Below are positions 33,601-46,858 of a DNA stretch of 64,000 nt, piece by piece; positions within the stretch are counted from its first letter, which is position 1; each line of letters starts with the position of its first letter. The notes under the pieces were generated by a model. That model was given only the letters and a program-made list of their open reading frames with translations. It was not told the origin of the DNA and ran no database searches. Made by a program: the position numbers and the translations under genes. The DNA comes from Halichondria panicea (taxonomy: Eukaryota; Porifera; Demospongiae; Suberitida; Halichondriidae). The DNA is taken from positions 5,349,702-5,413,701 of the forward strand of contig NC_087393.1 of assembly GCF_963675165.1 (NCBI RefSeq), in the 5' to 3' direction.

Positions 33601-35268
33601 GTGTAGTCGTGGTGCAGCCTCTCCCGTCAGATTGTCCACTAGATAGTCCCTCACCAGCCCCAGGTCCTGGTCCGGTCTGCAGGGAGGAGAAGGGAGAGGG
33701 ACAGTGGGTTGGTACACAATATAACGACTGACTGTTATTGAAGGATATTCATTAACTGTTGAGTATGTGCACAAAATCTACTATTCTGTAGGGGATGTGT
33801 GCTTTTATAGTGGATTAAAATACTGTGTATAACAGCCAATCAAGCAGCTCATTCCCAGCTACTCTGATTATACAATGCAGCTGCTGTACACTCACTGTGT
33901 TTGCAGTACCACACACACTGTGTCCATGGGAGACAGACGCAGTGCTGCCCTGAGGGCATCCAACAGATTGCAGCCCCCCTCCCCCTCCAAGAGCCCCACC
34001 CACTGGTCCGCAAATGCCTTGCACCTGAATAAGCACCGAAAACATTATAATGTACGTAAAAAATCGCAGACAGTACGTTGGTTTTCAATTAAAACAACGC
34101 CAGGTTGGTTTTCATACCAACCTGGCTGCTGTACGGTACACAGCAGAGGGTTCTAATTCACACTTACTGTGTCCTCTTGACTAGGAAGGGAAGTGGGTGT
34201 GGTCTACTGGGACTAGCTCTACTCCCAAACTTGATTAAATACACACACTCTTTTCCCTGCAACTGCTCCTCCACCAGCAACCTCAGGGTATCTCTCAGTC
34301 TCTCTACCCCCCGGCCAGCGTCCAGGACCCCCAGCTGAGCAGAATCCTCCACTAGAACAACCACTCTCTTGCCTTTGACAACACCAAACGATCGTCTGCT
34401 GTCTTCGGACAACCACTGGATTCGACTCTTGTAGAATCTCACGAGAAGCTTCAAGTATCTCTTCTTGAGTGAGAGGGTAGTGAGGTTCACGTGAAGTTTG
34501 GGTCTGGATGGACTATATATAGGGGAACACAACAGGTGTGAAGATGATGTTAAGATTTGTTGAAATTAAGAGTAAGGGTGGTTAGTCTCGCGGGCCATAC
34601 TATGAACTGATTAAACTTATATTTATGTATATATATTGATGTATATTGATATTCAAAGTCAAAGCATGGCCCGCGAGACTAGGATAAGTGTGGAGATGAG
34701 GATAGGCATAAATCAGTATAAACGAAACAAGCACAATTTACACTCTGTACTGCAATGTTCACCTTGGTGGGGGGTGTTTGACAAAGGTGCCGAACACTGA
34801 GAGGTGATTACAGAATGGGAACTCCTCAAACAAAGACCCCCTGCATAGAGGGATACACACACAGGAGGTTAGCAATAGATCCATGAGTAGCTAGCTGCAC
34901 CGCTTACTTGTTAGCTGGTCTGCAGTCCTGGATGATCTGCGGCAGTGAGAGGCGTAGGGACTCGAGGGAGAAGAGGCTGGCCCACTCCCCCTCCTCCCTC
35001 CGAGGGTCAGGCACGGCCAGACTGCCAAGCAGACGCTGTAACCAACACACAACAGCATATAGCCATCAATGATAGCAGCTTCACTAGCTTTGTGAGCACA
35101 CTGTGTATAGTTGTGTATAGTTAAGTGCCTCACCAAGAGCTTCTGTGTCTGGTCCACCGAGGTGATGTTGAGATCACACTTGTCAGAGCTCCTTGAACAG
35201 ATGGAATCATCACCGCCTCCTCCTGAAGACCTACTAGCTATAGCACTTTGAAGTAGACCTGTCGCCAT
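28346..35268 (-). CDS. VWA3A/VWA3B-like multi-vWA protein
   Basis: A long gene of 20 or more small exons starting at ATG 35268 (MATGLLQSAIASRSSGGGGD) and ending at 28346. Two internal modules share the VWA3 arrangement of a basic Trp-Leu motif followed by a vWA strand: YKSRIQWLSEDSRRSFGVVK then KRVVVLVEDSAQ (34512-34167), and TPRLQWLLSGSSVPFGVLTE then PRVVLVLDSSH (about 32735-32442). A third, C-terminal vWA domain (about 29555-28940) has an intact metal site: LLDVSISM (DxSxS) and LLTDGASNH; the first two are degenerate. GGCNLLDALRAALRL and GSCDLLSALRAVF are the matching later strands. One exon (about 31260-31005) holds three imperfect copies of EFSAGGLVMPGREG. VWA3 proteins are poorly characterised. 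Exon limits are partly approximate; introns contain several MITEs and repeats. Confidence 0.72.
28649..28865. mobile_element. 217-bp TA-flanked MITE with long inverted ends
   Basis: Ends read CCGTACAGGTAGAAAATTTC and, inverted, CCGTACAGGTGGAAAATTTC, flanked by TA (28647-28648, 28866-28867). Imperfect pairing continues inward through CACGAAA/TTTCGTG blocks, so most of the element can fold back. No coding capacity. It lies in a VWA3-like intron. Confidence 0.8.
30000..30160. repeat. Partial copy of repeat subfamily A2
   Basis: Carries GGCTCTGTAACTAGAGTTCT and GATTTTCTGAAAGCTTAGAA as at 38510-38812 and 53418-53735, but only the left half is present. In a VWA3-like intron. Confidence 0.65.
30586..30637. 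repeat. (TG)n microsatellite
   Basis: About 25 TG dinucleotides just before an exon boundary of the VWA3-like gene. Similar runs occur at 16941-16976, 25739-25776, 39109-39154 and 60796-60848. Confidence 0.9.
31848..32243. mobile_element. 396-bp TA-flanked MITE
   Basis: Terminal inverted repeats of about 26 bp beginning CCGTATATCTTCTAATTTAT at both ends, flanked by TA (31846-31847, 32244-32245). Internal CTAATTA-CCGGACA motifs are repeated several times in both orientations. Tc1/mariner-type target; no transposase. In a VWA3-like intron. Confidence 0.85.
33335..33480. repeat. Small fold-back repeat, possible MITE
   Basis: Shares TTTCAAATGAGGTGAAAAGG with 24117-24140 (TTTCAAGTGAGGTGAAAATG), and its left side holds CAACCATTACTTGAAATGCA, roughly the complement of that end. 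Boundaries and target duplication unclear. Confidence 0.4.
34585..34679. mobile_element. 95-bp miniature inverted-repeat element
   Basis: Ends GTCTCGCGGGCCAT and ATGGCCCGCGAGAC are perfect complements flanked by TA (34583-34584, 34680-34681). The AT-rich middle contains TATATTGATGTATATTGATA. Non-coding; in a VWA3-like intron. Confidence 0.75.
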
Positions 35269-35614
35269 TGCTGCTTCTGCTGCTAAAAGAAGGAGGGGCT
35301 CAGATCAGGCTTCTGGCCCAACTTTTTTCTATTAACGCTAGGTTGGTTCAACATATCGTTATAATAATAAAACTTCGGTCTGGAAAGAATGAGTCAGCCC
35401 CTCCTCTTATTTCTGGCAAGGGGGAAACCCTTGAGACTAAAGAGGCACGCCCCCTTCAGAGAATGGACAATGACATGTCCACATGCAATCTTAAAAAACA
35501 CGTTTTGCAACTATAATTATACCTATAATAATATTAGCATAAAAAGGTTCACAAGACACGCACGCACACACACACACAGTCCTAATAGTTAGTGCCATAC
35601 ACAGAGTTCAGAGT

Positions 35615-38600
35615 TCAGAGTGCAGACATTTCATCCTCTTGATTCTGTGATGATAGGAATAGCGATGGTTTCCTGCTCACTGGAGGGGGAGGGGCTCTAC
35701 GACTGGGACCACCACGCCCACCCGCTCCTGGTTTCGCTGGGGTAGTGGGGGGCTTGCTGGACGTGGGCGGAGGGTCAAGAGCTCTCTTTGGACGAGTGGG
35801 CGGAGTGGGTCGACTGCAAGGGAGAGAAAACAAACATAATTAAATGTTAAAAAATGGTTGAGAATAATGAATAGGTACGTGTATCTCCAGTATCTACGGG
35901 TAGCTGAAGTATCAAGCAGAAAAATAGCTAGCAAAAGAATTAGAGTAGAATGCTGAGGGTCAGCTCACCCAGCAATGTGGTCAGAGAAGGCTTCCCCATT
36001 CTCAGTGGGCAGATCTCCTCCACTAGATGTTCTGGCCAGACCCAGACCTTGGGACGCTGGTGTGTGTCGAGGCTTTGGTACGGGGGAGGGTGGGTCGCTC
36101 TGTCTGCTAGCTAGGGGAGCATGTACTGGCTTGTACGGGGCCACCGGCGGAGGCACTTTCTTGGTCTTAGGGGAGGGTGCGCCTGGAGAAGGAGTCCCTT
36201 CAACTGGTGAAGTTTTGCTCTCAATCATCTTTACAGTGACACCTTCTAGGAGGGCGTGGTCAGCTAGTGGGTGTGACTGTTCACGCTCTGGTTGTCTTTC
36301 TCTTGCCCGTGGTACAGGAGCAGGGGCAGGGGAGCCTCTCGATCCTGGGAAGGAAAGGGGGTGTTTTAGAAGGGCGTCTAGTATTGGAGAGACATAGCCT
36401 TACCTGAAGAGCCTGTAGAGCTTATGGAGGCTGTGTCAGAGGGCAGTCGAGGAGATAGGGGGGGCATACTCTATGAGGAGTGGAGGGGTATCCTTACTCA
36501 AGTTATGGGAAACGTTAGCTATCAAAACAGGCTAATTTCGGAGTAAAAACAAACTCAAAAATGAAAATTTGGGCTTGAAATAAATCAACACATCATCTTG
36601 TAGCTCTATCAAAGAGCTACTAAATGCACATTTTAGTTGTGAAATTGAACTCAAGTTATGAGCAGTCAAAGTTATAATTCACAACTGACTAACAATGTAC
36701 TGTATGTAGCTACTGAACATGTACAGGGTATGAGAGTGGGGGAGTGGCTGTAGCTAACCTGGGAGGATGAGAAGGAGTTGGATGGTGTTAGAGAGCTCTG
36801 AGGCAGTGAGGGAGATGAGGGCTCAGGTAGACCAGGGAACATCCAGCGACAGTGCTCGATCATGGTCTCTGTCAACCGCCGTTGCATTGCAGTATCGGTC
36901 ACCATGTTGCTGTAGGAGGGAGGAGAGGGGGTTATGAGTGGTTGAAAATGATTACAATATAATAGTGTGCTTACAGTGGGTCTGCGCTCTCTTCCCTCGG
37001 CCACAACAGGTTGGGCCCTATCACTATGGCGATGTTGTTGATGGTCATCTTGGTAATCTCAGAGTAGAGAGAGAACTCATAGAGGAAAGCCATGAGGTAC
37101 TTGAGGTTGGCAAGGTTGGACTCTGGTAGCTGCTCTTTCACTGCCCATAATGCCTGAAGTCTGTCCTCTGGATTACCAATCCTGCATGTGTGGGGGGACA
37201 TTTATAGTAGTACATACGATATTATAGCTACTGGAGATAAAGAATAGCTAGTAAACATGTACAGTATGCGAAGGAAAAAGTGTCCCCTCTCTCACCCAGC
37301 TGCTTTGATCCAGTCAGAGTAGAGGTCAAAGGTGAGCAGTGGCTCCGGCAACTCACGTAGATACATCTTGAGACAGCCTGCGATGGTGTGACTGTCATGG
37401 CCAGACACATCAGTCTGACCAGCATCAAAAGCACTCTAAAGAAAGGAGGGGGAGGAGTAGGATCAATAGTCATATCATATTCCAGGGATGTGCCCACACT
37501 GGTCGGTACTAACCACCTCTAGACAAAAATAATCACTTCTTGGCCAAGTTACTACATACAAGAGGCAAATTTTTGCATTGAATTGAGATTGAGAACGATT
37601 TTGGGTACATCACTGTTCATATAATACTCCATTGAGTTACCTTGAGGAACTTGACTCTGGCAGTGCTGGCTGCTATTCTGAACATTCCCTCAGTCTCCAT
37701 ATAATGCTCTCTGATGGTAGTGCAGCACACCTCCAGCACGGTGGCTATCCCCTGCTTAGAGTTGGCAAGGTGATCATCGAGGGGGGCACCAAACACAGGC
37801 CGCAGCCGACTAGCATCTGTGTGGGTGTGTGTGGTATGTGGAGGGTGTGTGATGTGTGTGTGGAGGGTATGGGTTCTACTCCACTAAGCTAATCAATGAT
37901 CAGAAGGCCACATAACAAAGAGACACTGTTTTGGTGATGTCTAACTCAGTTGGGAGGGATATTATTACATAAAATACCCACCACTCTGAGGAACTTTTCT
38001 CACGTACATCTTATCAAATAGTGTCTAAGTTTAAACACAGAATATAGTAGACAGACAACACTCACTCATTTTCTTCTCAAAGGTAGGCAACATGCCCTCA
38101 AGCTGCACTGCTGCATTCTTATAGTGGGTGATCTGTAGTTTAACCAGCTCCTGTATCTTAGTTGTGTAGACCTGTTCTTTGCTGAGGAAGTCGTACATCT
38201 CAGTGGCGTAGTGGTCCTGAGCAACGTCAAATATCTTAGAGCACTCGTCCACCTCTTGACGCATGTTCACTAGCTTCTCCATATTGTACTCGCGTGTTGA
38301 CTTCTCAACATGCGCCTCATAGGCCTTCAGTCTATTGGATAAAGTAGGAAACCAGAGCGTGGATTATCAGGGATTTACATCACAATAAGCAAGCACAATA
38401 GTTATGATTTAGAACATCTTCTGGTTTCATAGCCAAAATTAATGGTTTTGAAACTAAAGACGTAAACCCCCAATAGCTATTCAGTTACTTGTAGGTACCC
38501 CTTCATTTTAGAGTTGGCTCTGTAACTAGAGTTCTAATGTTCCAAATTCAACGATTATATTTTTTTGAAAGCTTAGAAAGAGCTCTTTCAGATGGTATGC

Positions 38601-39109
38601 TCAAACCCCAAATTTGAAACGGGCCATAATTTCCTATTTTCGGAAAAATACCATGGGCTATATAGCCCATGGTATTTTGTTAAAAACAGGCCAAAAATAG
38701 ACTTTTGATTTTAACACATCATCTGAAAGGCCTCTCTCTAAGCTTTCAGAAAATCAGAAAATCAACATTACTAGATCAAAGAAACTAAAGTTATGGCCGT
38801 TAAAAGATGCTACATGTATATGCATGTTCAGTGGTTTCACAGACAACTAGTTGCAATGACCTCTGACCTTGTTCTGGCCGCATCCATGTCCAGTCGAGCA
38901 GTACTTAACTTCTTCTTTGCCTTGTCAACCTTTTTGCAGTCCTCCTACATAAAGTGTTGAGATCACATGACAATGCATCAAGTCACATGACTTACCTCGA
39001 GCATTGTGTTGAGATCTTGAATGATGTCATGCATGACTGAGATCTCATACTGTGACATTTGAGCGGCAATGTCTATTTGTGCTTGTCCCACCATCTCCAG
39101 CACCACCCT

Positions 39110-39157
<48 letters not shown>

Positions 39158-40351
39158 TGTGTGAGGGTGTGAGGATGTGTATGGGGGTGGGGGGAGAGGG
39201 TAAAGTATCGAAGGCTATATTTGTATTCAAATTCAGTGCACAACTGTAACAGTTTTGTTTTAAGCCTCACCCGAACAGTGACGACTGATGTTCCTTCGTC
39301 GGATTGTCATTGAGAGCTCCCCCAGCCTCCATCATGGACACACCCAGTGCATACTGGGGGATCTTTTTCTGTGTGTGTGTGTACAGGTCAAAAGATGAAA
39401 CGAGATACCTCCATATAAGGAAACCCATAGATACTGATTAATTTTATACGAGAGCACATACATTGCACAGAGATAACACACTAAACTAATACTTGTATTA
39501 ACAGTAACAATCTCCACCTGGTGTTTATCGAGACTGCCTCCAGATCCTACAAAAGTTGCCGACAGTTTTTTTATCGTCACTAGGCAACCGTTTCGAATAC
39601 CCTCCACCTTCCGCTCAATCTGCAGTTACCATAGCAACACAACAATACATATTATTTAGCTATATACTTGCTACGGCCAAAAGGCAATTTATATGGCTCC
39701 GAATACAGTCTCCATTTCAGCCACAGCATGCCAAAGATGCTTGGATACCTTACAGGCTGTGTACTAACTGATAAGCCTTCAGAACAGATAAACAATATAG
39801 TACAGTACTGATGCTTGTACAAACATTATAAATCCCAACAGGTTAAGCTGAAACTACATGTACCTGTGACAGAATGATAATGGTATCGTATACACGAACT
39901 ACACAAGTGCTTACGTCAGCCAGTTTCGAGGTCAGCTTGTCTGTTTTGTCCCCTCTGCAAGAAACACACAAACACATCTCATGCAATGACAAGGAGAACC
40001 TAACACATGTGTGCATGTACACACAACACTAGTACGTGTGAGTGAATACATACATGTACACACGGCTACACACAAGAAACAGTTGTTCTTTCAGCACTGA
40101 TCAAGTATTTAATCATGTGGTTAATGAACCACGTAAAGCTGCCTAGTAAGGACTGTATGTGTATACACTATCGATAAGTCATAATTATTTATACTGATTA
40201 ATGCGATTTTAGAACTCTCTACGATAATTATAGCTTTGTGTGTGTGTGTGTCAGCTAGTATGACATTGCATGCTGTATACCTCCCCAAAGCCTCCACTCC
40301 ACGCTGGGCAAGTCGTTGAATGCGCTTCATAGTTCCTCCTCCTCCAAGCAT
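35615..40351 (-). CDS. BAR-RhoGAP protein of the ARHGAP17/ARHGAP44 type
   Basis: Predicted membrane-curvature-binding GTPase activator for Rac/Cdc42-type GTPases. Start at 40351 (MLGGGGTMKRIQRLAQRGVE). BAR-domain exons follow, including VDECSKIFDVAQDHYATEMY then DFLSKEQVYTTKIQELVKLQ (38282-38060). The RhoGAP domain runs over exons at about 37818-36915: VFGAPLDDHLANSKQGIATV, MFRIAASTARVKFLK, HTIAGCLKMYLRELPEPLLT, YLMAFLYEFSLYSEITKMTI then NNIAIVIGPNLLWPREES, with the family's LPEPL and NxAxVxGPNLLW motifs. The C-terminal part (36228-35615) is Pro-rich SH3-ligand sequence (PPPVAPYKPVHAP, TPPTRPKRALDPPPTSSKP) ending in EDEMSAL, a class I PDZ ligand pattern like the one I recall at the end of ARHGAP44. 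Divergent from the KLHL gene. Introns carry repeats A2 and B. Confidence 0.85.
36530..36680. repeat. Repeat family B copy in an ARHGAP17/44-like intron
   Basis: Contains CATCTTGTAGCTCTATCAAA then GAGCTACTAAATGCACATTT, shared with 50170-50270 and, inverted, with 21841-21935. The flanks carry CAAGTTATGAGCAGTCAAAG. Confidence 0.65.
38510..38812. repeat. Fold-back repeat subfamily A2, most complete copy
   Basis: Left arm TTTGAAAGCTTAGAAAGAGC and right arm CTCTAAGCTTTCAGAAAATC flank a perfect 28-bp palindrome at 38648-38675 (half-site ATACCATGGGCTAT). Ends read GTAACTAGAGTTCTAATG and AAAGTTATGGCCGTTAAAAG. Related to family A by the Lys-free core CCATGGGCTAT and the GAAAGCTTAGAAAGAG block. Confidence 0.75.
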
Positions 40352-40739
40352 TCACTGTGGGGGGGGGATAATGGTCAAGCAAGCCTGGGGGTCAGGGTTA
40401 TAATTATGGCAGCAACATTGACCCAGCTATGTGATGCTATCCTAACTCACCTCTCAAGTAACGTTCAGTGATAGAGCAGACACGGCCACACACGCTAGTG
40501 TCTGTGTAGGTTGGATGAGGCTGGGGTAGCTAGCTAGCTCAAAACACAAAGCTAAAGGGAGTGGATCAGCAAGATCTGTGGATCCGCCCACTATGGTGTG
40601 GCCTTGAGGGGAAAGTCCCTAAACATGACCACATAACAAGTAAACTACAGGACAATAACACTTGTGGTTTTATGTATACAAATAGTAATTTGCCGACTGG
40701 ACCATACCATACTATTCTACTACTCTAGAGAGATGAATT
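40352..40739. promoter_or_regulatory. Divergent intergenic region, ARHGAP17/44-like / KLHL
   Basis: 388 bp between two outward-facing start codons; likely shared or adjacent promoters. It also contains a short upstream frame, ATG at 40733 to TGA at 40756, that overlaps the KLHL start out of frame. Confidence 0.45.
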
Positions 40740-43197
<2,458 letters not shown>

Positions 43198-43682
43198 TTA
43201 TTTTTGACCCCATCAATCACCCCCACCATATTCATCTCTCTCACTGTCTGGAAGTTACCATTATTTTAATAATAATAATAATAATAATAATGAATAATAA
43301 ATGAATAAAAAATAAAAAGCACCGCGGGTGCTGATGCCTCGGTGGAGGTACCAAAGCTACATTAATAAAACTACTAGCTTTTATACAAATATTTATATCA
43401 TGAACATTTTTAATTTTGCTGCATGCAATCGCAGGGAAACTTAAATAGTGGGTAATGATCGACCATTATTGTTGTTAAAAACGATCGATACCAAAAGTTA
43501 ATGCTATCAGATTCACTGCCCACTTTATACAAACCACTTCCGGTGACCCAAAGTAGCGCTTGTGGTTATTCATGGGGCTCCGGAGCTGGTGGTTGGGTGT
43601 CGGGAAACTGGCATCTGCCATCAGAGCGCTACTTTATCCGGAGTTCTGTAACTCACAGTATGCACTGCTAGGTGTAGTGTAC

Positions 43683-43888
43683 TTTATGCTGCCCTCGAAA
43701 GCAGTACTTATGCTACGTTAATTAAAAAGTAGTACTTATGCTGCCCTCAAAAGCAGTACTTACTTATGCTACCCTAAAAAGTAGTACTTATGCTGCCCTC
43801 AAAAGCAGTACGTATGCTACCTTAAAAAGTAGTACTTATGCTGCCTTCGAAAAGCAGTACTTATGCTACCTTAAAAAGTAGTACTTAT
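43683..43888. repeat. Tandem array of alternating 24-bp mini-hairpin units
   Basis: Eight to nine units alternate between two types: TATGCTGCCCTCAAAAGCAG then TACT, and TATGCTACCTTAAAAAGTAG then TACT. In both types the 4-base stem is kept complementary (CTGC/GCAG or CTAC/GTAG), a compensatory change. Confidence 0.8.
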
Positions 43889-44121
43889 CCCCTAAGCAGT
43901 TTCTGGCCAGATCGCTTTTTTTTTTAACGTTGGCACTCACTTAATTTTTCGGCTTATATAATTGAGAGTGACAAAGTTAATGTGGCATTAATAATAATTA
44001 TGTATACATAATAATAAGCACATTTACTAGCTTCTTCAGCAGCTCTTTCTGACTCTCTTGTAACTAACAAAAAAGCTAGCGTTTTAGTGCAAGTTAAGGC
44101 TAACTCATAAGTTGAATGGAG

Positions 44122-44197
44122 AGTTTGTGCGAACAGATGATGCTATGAAGTCTGAAGTCTTCAGAATCTTTCATAGCATCATCTGTTCGCACAAACT
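44122..44197. other. Long perfect hairpin, candidate small-RNA precursor or tiny MITE
   Basis: Two perfectly complementary 28-bp arms (44122-44149 starting AGTTTGTGCGAACAGATG, and 44170-44197) around a 20-base loop that itself contains TCTGAAG/CTTCAGA. Total length 76 bases, typical of a pre-miRNA hairpin, but perfect pairing is also typical of a young inverted-repeat element. No TA or other target duplication is evident. Confidence 0.5.
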
Positions 44198-44605
44198 TTC
44201 TTCAGTGAAGAGATTGCAACAGCCTTCAATGTAAGTCAACTAGCCACTAGCCATAACTCGAGAGAGAAGCTTTAGTTTGCTAATTCACGAGTCAAGAAAG
44301 TGGCTAGAAGCCTATAGAATGGAACAGACACACACACACACCATACTATCTAGCACACACACACAGTCAGCTACATGTAGTCAGCTCCCTTGTGCGGCTA
44401 CGCCTCGAGGCATAATAATAATTTAATTAATTATTGAACACATGGCAATTGAAGACTATACTCTTCTTTTGACTGATGAGCTGCTAACTGGGTCTGTGGA
44501 TATCTGGAGTTAGATTTTACTTATAGGTAAGGATGCCTTGCATGTTGCAAACCTGTTGTAACCCCCCCCACCCCTTGTGCAGGCCTAGCCCCTCCCCCCT
44601 CTCCC

Positions 44606-46858
44606 ATGCTGCTCTCTGCCTGGTTGGCCAGCTCGGCTCTCAAGGCAGTCCAGAGACAGCACTTAAAAATGTCATCGATTGTAAATGCTCACATCCAAGT
44701 ACTCGGCACAGGAGTCAATGAACTAGCACCATCGTTTTACCTCTTCACTGACAGTAAACGCTACGTATTCAACTGTGGAGAGAACTTTCAACGATTTAGA
44801 AGTGAATTTCGACTCCCGCTGACAAAATTGAGTTTTTTCATCACCCACGTATCGTGGAGAAACCTCGGTGGATTTGCCGGAGCAGCCATGAGTTCAAGAG
44901 ACCATGGAGTGCCTAGTCTGCCTCTGTATGGACCAGAGAAGCTCGAGGATTTTGTTGAGCTAACTCGTTACTTCACTGGAAGTAAGAAAATCAAACTGCT
45001 CACACCCTGGAGTGCGGAAGGATCAAAAACTATGTCCCCAGACGTTTATGAAGACGAAAATGTGAACATTAGAACAGTTTCACTTTATTCGAGTGATTCA
45101 CATTCTGATAGCGATCTTTCAGGAAGTCCTCAATCTAAGCGACTCAAGGTGTCCAGTAACACCGCTGCTTTTGTGTGCAAGTTGAGCGATGTACGAGGCA
45201 AGTTCGACGTTGCCAAGGCAAAGGCTCTGGGAATTCCCCCTGGACCCATATACAAGCAGCTAACTGCCGGGAAGAGTGTAACTTCAACTGATGGTAGAGT
45301 GGTTCAACCCCACGAGGTGTTGGGGTCTTCAAGAATAGGTCCAGTGATGATTGTTGTGGAATGCCCTGATGAGAGTTACATCCCGTCTGTTGTCTGCAAT
45401 CCGTTGCTAAGCATTGAGGGGTTCTCAGCGTCCAATCAGATTGTAGCGCTTATTGTGCACATGTCTCCAGCTCATATCCTCAAAGACCAACAATATCGGA
45501 AATGGATCGAATCGTTCGGTTCGACCACAAAACATCTTATTCTGAACGAAAGCATGTGTCCAACAGAACTTGCTCTGAGACGATATCTAAAAGTCCAAGT
45601 ACCATTGCATCTAATGAATCCATCTGTCTACCACCCTCCTGCCAACACCCCATCAATGGCCACTGCTCTGGAGTATCTCCCCAGAGAATCTATTGTATAT
45701 GGACAAACACTCCTCAAGTATCACCTCAAACCAGCTACAAGGATCGGTGAAGATGGAAGTGCAACACTTGGATCACTGTCTGATGAGTATCACAAGCACC
45801 TACAAGAGATTGAGGCTGACAAATTGTTAATGAATTCTATTAAATCTTCAGTATCAAATGCTGGAAACAAAAAGACTGCTGAATCAAAGAAATCAGTTCC
45901 AAGCAAACCACTTGTTCCAAAACCAACTGAAACTGATAATCCCATTCTGACGTTCCTTGGGACTGGCTCTTCAGCTCCTACTTGTTATCGGAATGTGACT
46001 GGTATTCTAGTGCAAACTGCTTCAAATGGAAATGTACTCTTTGACTGCGGTGAAGGAAGTTTGTCGCAAATCTACCGTTGTTTTGGAACAGAACGTGGCA
46101 ATGAAATTGTTCGAAATATTGATGGGATATTTATTTCGCACATCCATGGTGACCACCATTTGGGACTCCTGAGCGTATTATTGAGGAGAGAGCAGCTACA
46201 ACAGTCTAACAGGGACCCGCCATTACTCATTGCTCCTGATCTACTCCTCACCTGGCTCAGACGTTACAGCCACACTATACAGAAAGTGTCCTATCGATCT
46301 GTGGACTGCAAAGCCTTGGAGAAGAGCTCTACAACTAAGCCTGTGTTTAGCATACCTACAGAATTGGATTTTGAGACTGTGCCAGTGCTACATTGCAAGT
46401 CAGCGTATGGGGTTATCATGCGGCATGCTTCTGATTGGTCGATTGTCTACTCAGGTGACACTAGGCCTTGTCAAGCTCTCGTCGAGGCTGGTAGGGGGAC
46501 TAATCTGCTTATTCATGAAGCTACTTTCGAAGACAATCTGGTGGAAGATGCGAAGACGAAGATGCATTGTACATTTGGAGAGGCTTTGGAAGTTTCGTCT
46601 AAGATGTGCTCAAAGTTTACAGTGATGACACACTTTAGTAGTCGGTATCCAAGGATTCCTACTGTTCTCATGGACGCTCGAGTCGGCTCTAAAGTGGGTG
46701 TAGCCTTCGATTGTATGAGTATTGGACTGAAAGATCTGGAATCGCTTTGTGTTGATTTGCCTGTCCTGAAGAAGATATTCAGTCATGTGACAGAGGAGGG
46801 TGAAGAGGAACAAAGCGTGTCGTATCAAGACTGGGAACATGAGGACGCTGCAGCATAG
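44606..46858 (+). CDS. ELAC2: Zinc phosphodiesterase ELAC2 (long-form tRNase Z)
   Basis: Endonuclease that removes 3' trailers from nuclear and mitochondrial pre-tRNAs. 750 residues in one uninterrupted exon. The N-terminal half carries a degenerate metallo-beta-lactamase fold (IQVLGTGVNELAPSFYLFTD, FNCGENFQRF, FFITHVSWRNLGG, where the HxHxDH motif has decayed). The C-terminal half is catalytic: FLGTGSSAPTCYRNVTGILV, LFDCGEGS, ISHIHGDHHLGLLSVLL (the HxHxDH zinc motif), YSGDTRPC, LIHEATFEDN and MTHFSSRYP. The start at 44606 (MLLSAWLASSALKAVQRQHL) gives a plausible mitochondrial leader; MSSIVNAHIQVLG at 44669 could start a nuclear form, the dual-start arrangement known for ELAC2. The lack of introns is odd in this region. 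Confidence 0.95.
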   Translation: MLLSAWLASSALKAVQRQHLKMSSIVNAHIQVLGTGVNELAPSFYLFTDSKRYVFNCGENFQRFRSEFRLPLTKLSFFITHVSWRNLGGFAGAAMSSRDHGVPSLPLYGPEKLEDFVELTRYFTGSKKIKLLTPWSAEGSKTMSPDVYEDENVNIRTVSLYSSDSHSDSDLSGSPQSKRLKVSSNTAAFVCKLSDVRGKFDVAKAKALGIPPGPIYKQLTAGKSVTSTDGRVVQPHEVLGSSRIGPVMIVVECPDESYIPSVVCNPLLSIEGFSASNQIVALIVHMSPAHILKDQQYRKWIESFGSTTKHLILNESMCPTELALRRYLKVQVPLHLMNPSVYHPPANTPSMATALEYLPRESIVYGQTLLKYHLKPATRIGEDGSATLGSLSDEYHKHLQEIEADKLLMNSIKSSVSNAGNKKTAESKKSVPSKPLVPKPTETDNPILTFLGTGSSAPTCYRNVTGILVQTASNGNVLFDCGEGSLSQIYRCFGTERGNEIVRNIDGIFISHIHGDHHLGLLSVLLRREQLQQSNRDPPLLIAPDLLLTWLRRYSHTIQKVSYRSVDCKALEKSSTTKPVFSIPTELDFETVPVLHCKSAYGVIMRHASDWSIVYSGDTRPCQALVEAGRGTNLLIHEATFEDNLVEDAKTKMHCTFGEALEVSSKMCSKFTVMTHFSSRYPRIPTVLMDARVGSKVGVAFDCMSIGLKDLESLCVDLPVLKKIFSHVTEEGEEEQSVSYQDWEHEDAAA

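Larger units (their letters stand above)
43198..44605. other. Intergenic region KLHL to ELAC2
   Basis: 1.4 kb without a recognisable protein gene. It contains an (ATA)n run at 43270-43300, the alternating 24-bp mini-hairpin array at 43683-43888, a strong hairpin at 44122-44197, and a 22-bp block at 44390-44412 (TTGTGCGGCTACGCCTCG) also found inverted at about 31518-31540. Confidence 0.6.
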
